The position numbers and the translations under genes were made by a program. The notes below the pieces were generated by a model. That model was not told the DNA's origin, did not search any database, and saw nothing but the letters and a program-made list of their open reading frames with translations. Below, piece by piece: positions 13,236 to 42,747 of a DNA stretch of 64,000 nucleotides (position 1 is the stretch's first letter; each line of letters begins with the position of its first letter). The stretch is from the NCBI GenBank assembly GCA_020091685.1, contig CM034607.1:17413221-17477220 (forward strand), in the 5' to 3' direction. This DNA is from Lutjanus erythropterus. Taxonomy: Eukaryota; Chordata; Actinopteri; Lutjaniformes; Lutjanidae.

Positions 13236-14679
13236 AAATAAGAAGAATTGCAGAGTTTTCAATGCAGAAATCAACAAGGCATCACACAATCAATATTATT
13301 GTTAGATGGGAGGAATCCAGGTTTTCTCTCCGTGTGACCATCCACCAGACAGTCCCACGAGACAGAAATGCTTCTAGTCAAAGTCACAGATGTCATTTTT
13401 GTTTCTCTTTCTCTGTGTTTGTGTATTTTAAAAGAATTTCCTGGAGTAACAATTCTTCATGTTTGTCCCATCACAGTTGCGGGAGGAAAGAGTGACAGTG
13501 ATAGATTGATAAAAGAGGGGAGAGAAAAATGTCTCCCATTGGACCATTTTTTTCCATTCGGCATTGTGTGGGACTGACACAAGACTAATGCAATCCAAAT
13601 CCAGCCCAGTGTGTCTATATTTACCTCTGCAGAACAACCTGCCGGTGCCAGTGTGTGTAGGATGACAGCAGGCATGGCGCTTCAATAGGAAAATATTGTC
13701 AAGATTGTTCGCTGCAACCACCGAGGAACAGCCTGAAGACTGTTGCAATCTCAGGTAAGACTCTCAGCTCTTTCAGATGCCCTGGGACCCTTCAGTCAAG
13801 ACCTGCACAAAGTTTCTGCTCTAAAGGTTTAAAAACAGTCAGGAGAGCTTTAAAATCTGTTTACATTTGTTTCTTGCATTTCACCTGCCAGTAAACTGCT
13901 CCAGTTAATTCCTGCTGAGGGCACAACGCAGGCAATCTTTGAAGTTTCTTTTTTTCCTCTCCTCTAAAATATGGGTCAGCCTGGTGCTTATTCTTAACTT
14001 AAATCTCAGTTGCTTCAGCTGTTTACAAAAGTGCAAGTATAAACTGATGTTAAAAAATGTCTTGTTTTAGATTACATGCAGGAACCTAGGACCACTAGAG
14101 CACTTGAACTGCCTGTAAAGGCAGCCGGATCAATATTTAATAAGTTAAAGTTAAGTTTTTAATGTCAGTGGTCTTCAGCGGGTTATGTCCGTCGCATTTT
14201 TTAGCTTTGTAAAAAGTTTTGATTTGCTATATTAGTAAAGTCATACACATTTCATAATCTGACTTTTTAAGTTCTAGTGCTTTATTTTCTGCAAATGTTG
14301 TCTTAATCATGACCCTTAAATACTGCATGTTATGTGTAATGTCAATGTAAATGGACACAAGGAGGGAACTGAACTGGAACTGTTATGTAAGAGAGTCCAA
14401 ATTTCTGTTTGCACAAAAACATTCATTTAAAGGCTTATGTCTGACTTCACTGGAATTTACTACCTAGTCAGGGAGCTCTTGACTGTCACTCACTGAAAAC
14501 AACAGTACAGTTTACACACAGTACTGAAAGATATTAATACAGTGTTTGAAAATCTAAAGATGGTTTTTCAGTTAGTAAAAAATTAGATTGAGTAAAGATC
14601 TTCTCAGTTGTATAATTTTGCTTACTGACATTAATTTGCTAATAATTGGCATCCAGCCTAATGTGACATCCCTTAAAGA
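13236..14679. other. Intergenic stretch, nothing recognised
   Basis: No exon, RNA gene or complete mobile element recognised on either strand. Confidence 0.35.
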
Positions 14680-15359
14680 TTAAAGGGACAATTCACCCCA
14701 AAGTCAAAAATACATATTTTTCCACTGACCTTACCACTATTTATCCATCTAAATAGTTTTGGTCTGAGTTTTGGAGATACTGTCTGTAGAGAAGTCTGCT
14801 GTCTCTCTAATTTAATGGAACTAGATGGCACTCGGCTTGCTGTGCTCAAAGTGGCAAAAAGTATATTTGAGCAAATCAACACAATGTCTCTTTCCAGAAA
14901 TCATGATTCGGTTGCTCAGGATAATCCACAGACCATGTTGTGGGCACTTTCACATAGGAAGTATTTTCTTTCTACCGTCCCCAAACCATATCACCGCGCA
15001 AAAGGAAGCATGCATCTACTCATGGATGAGAGATTTGTGCTTGTGACATGATGTGAACATGAAGGCATCCTCCTCGGCTCAACTGTAACCTCTCATCCAC
15101 GAGTAGATAACGCTTCCTTCTGCATGGTGATATGTTTGGTAGGTGTAGTTTGGTAGGAGGAAAATAGTTTCTCCATGAAACTGCTTACAACAAGGTTATG
15201 GTTTATCTTGAGTAACTGGGTCATGATTTCTTCAAGGAGACACTGATGTTGAGTTTTTCGAATGTTTTGAGCATCACAAGCCGAGTGCCATCCGGTCCCA
15301 TTATATCTGAGAGAAGGCAGACATCTGTACGGCCGATATCTACAAAACAATCAAGATGG

Positions 15360-15426
<67 letters not shown>

Positions 15427-15490
15427 TATATATAACACACACATATATATATATTTATTTATTTTTTTTTACTTTGAGGTGAACTGTCCT
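14680..15490. mobile_element. Palindromic MITE (GGGACAATTCACCCC family)
   Basis: The left end reads TTAAAGGGACAATTCACCCC; the right end, reverse-complemented, reads GGACAGTTCACCTCAAAGTA. The arms also pair internally: GGAACTAGATGGCACTCGGC on the left and the complement of GCCGAGTGCCATCCGGTCCC on the right. A TA/CA microsatellite lies in the right arm. A truncated relative sits in rbm48 intron 3. No transposase. Confidence 0.7.
15359..15454. repeat. (TA)n/(CA)n compound microsatellite
   Basis: Alternating TATATA, then CACACA, then TATATA blocks inside the right arm of the MITE. Confidence 0.9.
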
Positions 15491-16659
15491 CCAAACTGTG
15501 AATCAAAACGTGTGAAGTCAAATATCTGTCCATTTTTGACATTACTCTCGCTCACTATGATCCCTGCTGGTTGTTCAGGTTTTATTATAGGAAGTTGAAA
15601 ATGGCGTCTCTATTTACAACAAGTGACTCCAGTAACTCTAATTGCTTTTCTCGGATGACTTTAATCCTTCTCAATTTATATTTATATGTAAAGCAATTAA
15701 AATAGATTAAGACTGTTCCTGTTAAATTAATAATGTTTGTCAAACTTTATCACGAATCACTGCCTATTAGTCCAGGAAGGTCGAATAATGAAAATAATAC
15801 ATAACAGCAGCATGAGAAATATTCATATAATGTATAATAACTATTTTAGAAGTTTCAGATTTCAGTCAATCTAACATAAATATGCATTGAGTGATTATAA
15901 AGGCTTCTGCGCTCATGTTACACACAGGTGTTTTCACTTTGTCTAATTAGACCTCCTCTCAATGAGGCGTACAGACTAACTTACATCTTAATCATTCTCA
16001 TTAGTTTCTAGAGTTCAGTGACCTCATGTAATTTGCTGCACAGCTCCACCCAACTTCAACCTGAGCACATGACTAATTAGTTTAGATAAAAACACCTGTG
16101 TGAGTGTGCAGGACCTGAAACCACCTACAGCAGAGGTCTCCAACCGTTTCCCTGACATTCTGCTCAGGTCTTTGGTAGAGCGCATTTTGAGCACTACATC
16201 ATGAAAAAGTGTTGAACTTAGCTCAGCCTGCTTGAGCCATCTTTACCACTCAGTTTATTTTATGTGAAGATATCTCAAGTGGATGTTGCTGTTTTTTTAA
16301 ATAGTATTCCCTTTCAGTTTGCTCCTGAACACTGGAAACAAAAAGTCACTCCAGACACGTGATCCAAAGGTAGGTGTATTTTTTAAAGATTATTTTTGAA
16401 GATATTATTGTTTCAGAGGTCTCACTGGACATAATTATGTTACTTTGTTACAACAACAACAAATCATTCATTTGTCTTTTTTCAAGTAAAGTAGTGAAGC
16501 TAAGCTAATGTAAATATAAACTGACATTTGCTACAAATCTGATTGTTCATGGTTTTTAACCTGATGAATTTAATGCTTTTCTATCGCAAACTGTCAAAGT
16601 TTCTTCTTTTTCACTGTCTAAAAACATACTGTATACCAAGCGGTTGTTTTCTATGAAAT

Positions 16660-16990
16660 AAAAAATAATAGATTATTTCATTATTAATTAATCTGATGAT
16701 TATTTTGTCAATTAATCTACTAGTTGTTTGGTCCATAAAATGTCAGAAAATGTTCCTCAGTGTTTCACAAAGCCCAAGCTGTTGGCCTCAAATGTCTTGA
16801 TCTGACCATAACACAAAGATATTCAGTTTATTGTCATAAAGGACTATAGAAACAGAAAAGATTCAGCTGGAATTGGAGTGTTTTTACTTTTTCTCTTAAA
16901 AATGACAAACTGATTAATCCATTATCAGAACAGTTGGTGATTAATTTAGTTACCATTAATAATCAGTTGATGGATTATTAAATGTTGTAG
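16660..16990. repeat. Dispersed DNA-element fragment
   Basis: Contains GTCCATAAAATGTCAGAAAA and CACAAAGCCCAAGCTG between AT-rich ATTAATTAATC-type ends. I recognise this from a common fish repeat. No coding capacity. Confidence 0.5.
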
Positions 16991-17335
16991 CTTTTAAAAA
17001 TACTTCTGATCATCTATTGTTGTTAATGATGCATTTAATATAACTATATTATATACAAGTTGAAATAATTTCATAAGTATGACTTTTTTTAAGTTTCTGA
17101 AACCATGCTCTACCAACAAAGTTGAATTGTCATTTAGTGATGCTAAGATGATAAATTTGCATTTAAAAAAAAACTAAATGTAACAAATTTGTACTGTTGG
17201 ACCATCACACAGATGAGTAACTGATTTATTTCTTTATCAAGTGAGAATCTTATTTGACTTTTCTACATTGTCAGTTTTTGTAAATATATTTTGATACTAA
17301 CACTGAACTGTTTGGTAAAGGCTTATGTTTAAATT

Positions 17336-17362
17336 ACAAACAAACAAACAAACAAACAAAAA
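17336..17362. repeat. (CAAA)n microsatellite
   Basis: About six CAAA units in tandem. Confidence 0.85.
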
Positions 17363-17529
17363 TTTCCATTGCTTTTTCAGGATGAGGACATTAAAGGGTT
17401 AAGTGACAACTCATGCATAACAATAACAGGACAGAAAAACTAATAAGTGTACAATTAACCCCATTAGTAAAAAGCTTGTGTTCAGGTCGTCAGTGTTCCC
17501 TTATCCTATCATAGTTTTAAAATTTATAC

Positions 17530-17725
17530 CATAAAAATAATCTTAACTTTTGCAAAAACAATTTAATTTAGTTTTCTTCCCAGAAATCACTGACATGCTA
17601 AGATATAGGCCTACTGTACAAGTTTTCTGACACCCTAAAATCAAAAGGCCTCGTGACACCCCGTGGGTCTTTGGCGACCCTAGTGGGGTTCGGGATCCTC
17701 AGGTTAGGAACCAGTGATCAAAATT
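17530..17725 (-). repeat. Dispersed repeat (hAT-like end)
   Basis: Read on the minus strand, the segment begins near GGTTCCTAACCTGAGGATCC and continues with a GGGTCG-type block, as in a common fish hAT-derived repeat. Confidence 0.4.
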
Positions 17726-17916
17726 ATCCTTGTAATACCAAACCATGCTATGCTAGCATCTGAAAAGAAGATATAAACATAAGATTTGTGTTGAGCTCAA
17801 TAAGATCACTTTTAGATAAGGTAATAAAATTAAGAAACATGTCTCATCCAGTGGCTGTAAACAGGAAAATAATTAAAACAGTGTACTGCAGGCAAGATTT
17901 GTACAAATATTCAATG

Positions 17917-17922
17917 TTTAAT
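17917..17922 (-). terminator. pex1: Candidate poly(A) signal of pex1
   Basis: ATTAAA on the minus strand about 215 bases beyond the pex1 stop. It is a weak candidate chosen only by position. Confidence 0.25.
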
Positions 17923-18135
17923 TCTAACAATTAGATAATTTATACTCATTATACATATGTACACTTATTACATTTTAAGTAAATACATATCCATTCAAAA
18001 TCAAGTCAGTAGGAAAGTTGTAAATGATTACATTATCTTCAAAGCTCTGGAACTGTTAAACTCCGCTGATTGTTAGATTGTCAGTCATCAATATAAATTA
18101 GGTGTGTCAAACTAAAATGTCTGATCAAGCTAAAG

Positions 18136-36305
<18,170 letters not shown>

Positions 36306-36555
36306 AATGTTCACATTGCCTGACTACCTCTGTAAATACAAAGCAGGTTGCTCTGCTAATGTTAAATTGTGCAACATACTCATAGTCGATCGATGTGCTC
36401 CGTATGCGCCCACCTAGACCAAAGCAGCTGATGCCTAGCTGAACAAATTTTCAAAATAAGATGTCACACGTGGACACGCAATAGATGCATGTGTACGTGA
36501 AATTGAACGAGCTCTTATTTTGAAGTGAGTCAGACGGCAAAATATTTCCAGAAAC
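36306..36555. promoter_or_regulatory. Bidirectional pex1/rbm48 promoter
   Basis: Only 250 bases separate the two divergent start codons. No TATA box is obvious. Possible factor sites include CACACGTGGA near 36466 and TGAGTCAG near 36525. Head-to-head PEX1-RBM48 is, to my knowledge, also the human arrangement at 7q21, which supports a shared promoter. Transcription starts are not visible. Confidence 0.6.
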
Positions 36556-39009
36556 ATGGCGGCACCTGTAAGCAATAGTTCAGACTGTTGGGGCGTCCCA
36601 GAGGTTTATAAACACCACGAACAGCGGAAAGTATGTATTTCTCGACCAAAATACAGAGAGGGAAGGAAAGCGAAAGCTGTTAAGGTAAGAATATGCTAAG
36701 TATCAATAAGAAAAACACAGTATGTATCAAGCTATGAGACGCTGTTACTCCTAGCTAGAGAGTAAATATCACGTACAGTGTTAATATACCGAGATCAGTT
36801 CTCCCTTTTTTTCTTTTTCTCTTACAAGATAGAAAGTTTACCCCGGAGCCCCTCATGTATATTCACTAGAATAATTTGACGCACTAGCATATTCTTTTCC
36901 ACCCCTACTTAGTTATGTGCAAGGACACCTCAAGAGAAGTGTGTTTGAAAAATATGAGATATGTATTAAAATATTTAAATACAGTGAATACAGACTATCC
37001 ATAACACATACACACATCAAGAGAGTGTGTTTTACTCTTGATGCATAAAGAAAATAAAATGCAGATTATGGTTAACTTAAATAATATACGTTACAAGTAT
37101 ATATAATATATATATATATGAATTATAAATAATAGAAAATATAAAACAAGCCTGACTAAGATCATAAAAAGAACAACAGTAGGCCTAGTCCACGTCTATT
37201 TTTGTCCTGTGCATCATCAGGTGTACACCATCAACTTAGAGTCTCGTTACGTGATGGTCCAAGGGGTCCCAGCCATCGGAGTGATGACAGAGCTGATCCA
37301 GCTGTGTGCCCTGTACGGAGTTGTGGAGGAGTACAGGCCCCTGGACGAGTATCCTGCAGAGGAGTTCACGGAGGTCTACCTTGTCAAGTTCCAGAAACTC
37401 ACCAGTGCCAGGTTCAGGAAGTGATAAACTTACCCAGTCCATTACACTGCAGTGGCAACATTAAAAAGACTTGCTCAGTGATTTTTGTTTAAACGTTTCT
37501 GTTTCAGAGCAGCCAAAAGACACATGGATGAAAAGAGTTTCTATGGGGGCGTGCTGCATGTGTGCTACGTCCCAGAATATGAGACAGTGGAAGACACCAG
37601 GCTGAAGCTGCAGGACAGGAGGAGATATGTAATCAGGGCTGTTCAGAATAAAGGTACATGTTCACATCAAGACTTACTCTTAAAAGGACAGTTCCCCCTA
37701 AAATCAGAAATGCATATTTTTCCTCTTACCTGTAGTGCTATGTATCCATCTAGACTGTGTTGGTCCTAGTTGCTGAGTTTTGGACATATTGGTAGTAGAG
37801 ATGCCTACCTTCTCTCCAATATGATTAAAGTAAGCGCCAAAAAATAGATTTCAAAAATTCAACAGAAATGTCTTTTTCCAGATAGTCCACAGACCTTGTT
37901 TTGAGCAGTTTCATGTAGGAACTACTTTCTTTCTAGATCGAAAGCAGTTTTGCAATATTATACTGCAGAATGAAAAGTAGTTCCTACGTGAAACTGATCA
38001 CAACAAGGTCTGTGGATAATCTTGAGTAATTGGAAAGTCATTTCTGAAAAGAAAAAATGGTGTTGAGTTTTCGTATGCATGTTCTTGGTGCTCCGAGCAC
38101 CACAAGCAGAGTGTCCTCTAATTCTGTGATATTTGAGAGAAGGTACATCTCTATGACCAAAATGTTCAAGACTTGGCACCTTACACCAAAAACAATCTAC
38201 ATGGATAAAAAAAAATTATTTGTATTTTTTGTTGTTGAAATTACAAATTAACCTGAACCATTTGTTGAAAGTGTTTTTTCTTTAATATTATTGTTACACA
38301 GCAAGAGAAAAGGATCAGAAGGAGGCTGTAAAGAAGGAGTCCATGTCATCAGACACAGCCACCACATCAGAGACAATCGTCACCAGACAAGATAAAACCT
38401 CTGACAGTGATCATACAGGGGAGACCTCAAACTTCAGGCATTATTCAGGCTTTCCTCTACTGCCTTTACCTCCCCAGGAATATCATTACCATGGACATAA
38501 AAATCAGCATGGGACTATAGCAACAGAGGACAAAATGGGGACATTGCACAATGTCATCACTGACCCAAAACAGGAACCAACACTGAGTTCAACCTCCAGC
38601 CAAACCTCTTCAGACAGAAGCACAGAACACAAACTAACCTCAAGTCAGTCTTCTGCAGTCAGATTTGTCCCACGGACCGCACACTTGGAGAACAGGAAAC
38701 GCAAGATGGAAGAGGCTGCGGAGCCCTCGCTGACTGACGTTAGCAGAAACAGTGAGCCACTTATTGGACCAAAGCTCCCAGAACCACCTAAACTAGACAT
38801 GGAGGACGAGTCGCTGAACACAACTGTGAGCCTGATCAGGAACACAATGAAACAGGTATACTGAAATTCAGAATAAAACAAAATCGTCTCTGTTGTCTAA
38901 TTGCCTCTATTCATGTCAGTAAAAACTGCTGTTTCATGATTCTCAGGTGGAATCGGTTCCCGACCTCAAACCAGTGGAGAAAAAAGTGAAACCACGTCGT
39001 CGGATTTGA
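36556..39009 (+). CDS. rbm48: Rbm48, RNA-binding motif protein 48 (complete, five coding exons)
   Basis: RBM48 is an RRM protein that works with ARMC7 in minor (U12-type) intron splicing. Coding exons are 36556-36684, 37221-37411, 37508-37653, 38302-38855 and 38947-39009; they total 1083 nt, 360 residues plus stop, with all phases compatible. Recalled human length is 367. Exon 1 (MAAPVSNSSDCWGVP) ends KYREGRKAKAVK. The RRM spans residues about 44-150, with VYTINLESRYVMVQGVPAIG, KRHMDEKSFYGG and LHVCYVPEYETVEDT. Exon 4 is a serine/threonine-rich, poorly conserved linker ending DDESLNTTVSLIRNTMKQ-like (DESLNTTVSLIRNTMKQ). The tail is basic (KKVKPRRRI). Intron 3 holds a truncated MITE. Confidence 0.93.
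37681..38213. mobile_element. Truncated palindromic MITE in rbm48 intron 3
   Basis: The left end TAAAAGGACAGTTCCCCCTA and the body GTGCTATGTATCCATCTAGA match the family at 14680-15490. The right arm is present to about AACAATCTACATGG but the outer right end is missing. Confidence 0.65.
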
Positions 39010-39137
39010 TCAAATGAGCTTCCTTGATGCTGGACTTTATGCAGAGATTGCTGCTACCACTAACTAACAGTTTCTCTTTGAAGTTTGTTTTTATTTACGT
39101 GTTTTGCATCAAAATACAAACATCTCTTAACGTTTTT

Positions 39138-39143
39138 ATTAAA
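39138..39143 (+). terminator. rbm48: Poly(A) signal of rbm48
   Basis: ATTAAA about 130 bases after the rbm48 stop, in a T-rich context. Confidence 0.45.
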
Positions 39144-39785
39144 GACTATGGCTGGAAATGCAGATGAATGATTTTTTAATGGTTCTGGTTGTTCCTGAAA
39201 TGCATGCTGTTCAAATGCTTCAATTATCTGAAAACAGAGGAAAATAGAATTTAATGTCTGACTTAGAAATTGAAATTATAAGTTTTTCAACAGCCTTTAA
39301 AATCTTTTCTGGACCTATTTTTTTTAATACTGAATTGAAAACAAACATTAGAAGACTTCTTGTCTTCAAACCACCAATGTGTTTTTTATGAGCTCTAAAT
39401 TATTTTTTGTTTTTTTGTTTGACTTTTTTGGTCATAGACAAAGAGTTTTGGACTCCACTGTGAGAATATATCATTGCCCTTTATTGATCACTAACTGCAT
39501 GTCACAGTTCATCATTTCAAAAGCTGCTAACTTGACATGTTTAGTGTCAGAAAATGTAGCCTACCCTCATTGATATAAATGAGGTGGAAAAAATAATAGG
39601 CACACCTGTCAGTATAAGGCAATACAGTTCAACAGCATCACGTCAAACAGGTTTTCACACATGCAGTAGACCTGTAAGCAGACTTAGATGTGTGACATTG
39701 GTGGAGTTCCCCTTTAAGACTGCTTTAGGATATGAGAAAAAAAAAACAAACCTTCACTGTGTGAATGCACTCCACAGTCCATGAT

Positions 39786-39890
39786 GATCACTGTCTCGTT
39801 TGTGCTGTTTTCACGCCCTGCACCGCTGCAAAGATCTCCTCTGCAGCAGCATTCAGCCGCTCACCCACAGCACATAGTCCAACAATGTTG
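39786..39890 (-). pseudogene. Possible N-terminal exon relic of a fish zinc-finger gene
   Basis: The minus-strand frame reads VGERLNAAAEEIFAAVQG, then VKTAQTRQ and a stop. It resembles the RLTAAAEEIFG motif at the start of many fish C2H2 zinc-finger proteins. No zinc-finger exon is found nearby, so a relic or retro-fragment is likely. The match is short. Confidence 0.35.
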
Positions 39891-39998
39891 ATGTGTCAAG
39901 CTGCACAAAAATTTAAGGAGAATACATTCAGCTAAAACCTTCAAAATTAAGTAGTAAGGCAGAGTAAGTTGGTTTAGTATTCAGTGAAGGAAACTATG

Positions 39999-40250
39999 AG
40001 TGGTGGAAAGTGAAGTACATTTACTCAAGTGCACTACTTGCATATATTTTTGTGGTACATGTACTTTTACTTGAGTATTTCCATTTGTGGCTACAATATA
40101 CCTCCTTCCCACTACAGTTTAGAGCGTAATATCATGCTTTTTACTCCACTATATTTATCTGACATCTTTAGTTGCATTTCAGATTCACATTTTACCTAAT
40201 AAACATAAAATAAAAAGATTAAACTACTGTTTGTCCATGTTTAAGACCTT
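39999..40250. repeat. Dispersed repeat
   Basis: Begins GTGGTGGAAAGTGAAGTACA and includes GTACTTTTACTTGAGTATTT and TTTTTACTCCACTATATTTA. This is the best-preserved copy of the repeat also seen as fragments at 7484, 34140 and 35480. Confidence 0.6.
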
Positions 40251-40639
40251 TGACTTGTTACAAGACAGCAGAGTCTAGTTAGGGCCCTTTCTCATGTTTC
40301 AGTTAAAAAAGAGACATTTCTCCTCTAAACTTTAAATTTATTTATTTAAATTTTTTGTTCTCTGAAAACAAATTTGTGTCACTAAACTTTGTTTTTCTTC
40401 TTTCCTACCATAATAATCATACTTGTGTCCAGATTTATCTGGTGACCCTTTAGCGGGGCCTAAATCCTCAAAAGGCTCTTCAGATCTAATGATGGAGTCC
40501 TCGTGTCATTTGAGGATCTAAGAGGAAAACACTATATTCCAAAAAAAGCCATTTTTTTTAAAATACCTGCAGATCAGAAGTTTTATTTTAGCACATCAAA
40601 ACAATTCACTAACAATGTCACCCTTTTCTGGTTTAGAGA

Positions 40640-41570
40640 AAACTAGTCCTCTCACATATGACTTATTGGTCTCTGAATGTACAGAATCTTCTGAATTAAG
40701 ATCCACAAGTAGAAACTACACCAGATGAGTGCCAGGATTCTTGTACAAAGGCACAAACCCAATCTGTTAATACCAGACATTAATTGGTACAATATAATTA
40801 GTTAACATGCACTTATGTTACTCCAGTTAAACAACATAAATTTGATAGCAACGATCCAGATACAAGCATCAAGTGTAAACAGGAAAGAGGAACACTGATC
40901 CATTCTCTTTGGGAATGTGCTAAAATAAATGAGTTTCAGGGGGGAAATCAATGTGGCTGTTGCAGAGATTTTTATCTCTAAAATTACTCCTCAACCCAAA
41001 TGTCTTTTTTTTGGCAAATGCACCCGAGTATCCCAAAATCAGAAGAAAAGTAAACGATCCCTCCTTGACGTGTGCCTACCACAGGCAAGACGTCAGATTT
41101 CCCTCTTTTGGAAAAACAATACCAGACCTCGAATAGATCGATGAGAGGTTGAAAGAAATCTAAATCTAAAGATAATCTATACTGTAGGTAGAGAGAAATA
41201 GAGAATTACAATAAAGAAACATTTATGTGGGCTTTGTTTTATCTTTTTTGGTTTGGGGGATGCTTTGTTTTTTCTGTTGTTTTTGTTTTGATTATTTTTT
41301 TAGTTTCTTGTTTTTTCCTCTATTCTTTGCTGTTTTTGTTGCAGTGTTTGCATTAACTGATTTCGCTCTTTCTTTTTTACTTTCATATTTTATTTATATA
41401 AACCTGCAGTATAACCTACTAATTCTAGATGTTATGGGATGAATGAAGATGGGAAAGGGGTGCTTGGAAGGGTGGGAAGAATGAAGCATATGTGACTTGT
41501 GCCTTTACACTGCCACTGCATCTTTAAGTTAATATATATATATTTATATCATTAAAAATGACTGACAATT
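40640..41570 (+). mobile_element. LINE (L1-like) ORF2 C-terminal fragment and 3' tail
   Basis: The plus-strand translation, with frame changes, reads CKQERGTLIHSLWECAKI, then GEINVAVAEIFISKITPQPK, then ARRQISLFWKNNTRPRIDR. This matches the C-terminal CxxE...HxxWEC block and following segment of L1-clade ORF2. The 3' part is non-coding, ending near TTAATATATATATATTTATA. It is dead, truncated and frameshifted. Confidence 0.65.
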
Positions 41571-42747
41571 GAGCCTGAACTGAGCCTTCAAAATTCATTT
41601 CTATTGACTTGCAGTAGTCTGGTGACCTCAAATTAGTAAACGTTTAAATTATTAAAAAACAAACACAGGATCCTAAGAGTGACTCTCTTATGCAAAAACA
41701 TACAAATCAAAGCAATTAGACCTACCTCGAAGAAGTATAGTGATTCAATGGAGTTTCAACGTCTGGTGTTAAGATGCACCTGATGCAACATCACATTTAA
41801 AGCAATTCATGAATTACAAGGGTTAAGATACTATCAAGACTTTACTTTGGAAGCCAAATAGCTCCACTTCCTGTTTAATTCCAGTTGCAGCAGCTAAGAT
41901 CGCCACCTGCTGGACAGGAGCTCTGACTCATCTGATAAACTCTTTACTCCTCAGTCTTTTGATGATAAATAGGAAGGTTGACACCTGATGTAAAAGGGTT
42001 TCTTTCATATTAAAAAGTGAGGTCAAATTACAGGATATTGTCGTCTCTCCTTGTGCTCGTGGCCTTAATCATCACTGTCCCTTCTGTAATTTGCCTGAAA
42101 AGTATAAAGTGTGAGTAGAAAGTCTGACCACAAGGTGGCAGTCAGCTCATCCATAAAAATATGAACACATACAACTCCAGGCCTTTTCTATTATATCTGA
42201 TTACAGAAGTGACAGCTGAATAATCAGAATACATTTTCCTGTTTCTGTAGGGTGAAAGGGATTAGGCCTATGTTTCTGGCATGCTCCAAAGAGTCCAGGA
42301 GGTCTGGGAAAATACTAGAAGTACTTCGTTTTAGTACTTTCTGTTTAGAAATGTTTTCTCCATCTTTGTCTCCTTGATATTTTAAGCTAGTCAGTAAAGC
42401 AAACAGCGGAAGATTCATCAGTTCCGGTCTGATATTTAATTAATACCCTACAATGGATTACAAAGGCACATTTGTCAGATAAGACAGACTGAACCAAAAC
42501 ATCCACGTAAAACAACTGAAATGCAGACAGATTTGGTTTCAGAACTACATATTTCTATTCTACACCATTAAGTCACAATATTGCACCACTACTGCCTCCT
42601 CTGAATGTGTCTGTGTGTATGAAAAACAGAAATAAACAGTGTGTGTGTGTGTCATTGTGACAGAGAGGTTAAATGCGTTGAAGGTGTCTTTTCAGTCCAA
42701 CCATTACATGAACATGCAAATGACCGTGATTGTGTGCACAGCATGTG

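Noticed and set aside
13262-13748. Protein gene in overlapping open frames
   Set aside because: Three overlapping frames on both strands in low-complexity context; no family recognised.
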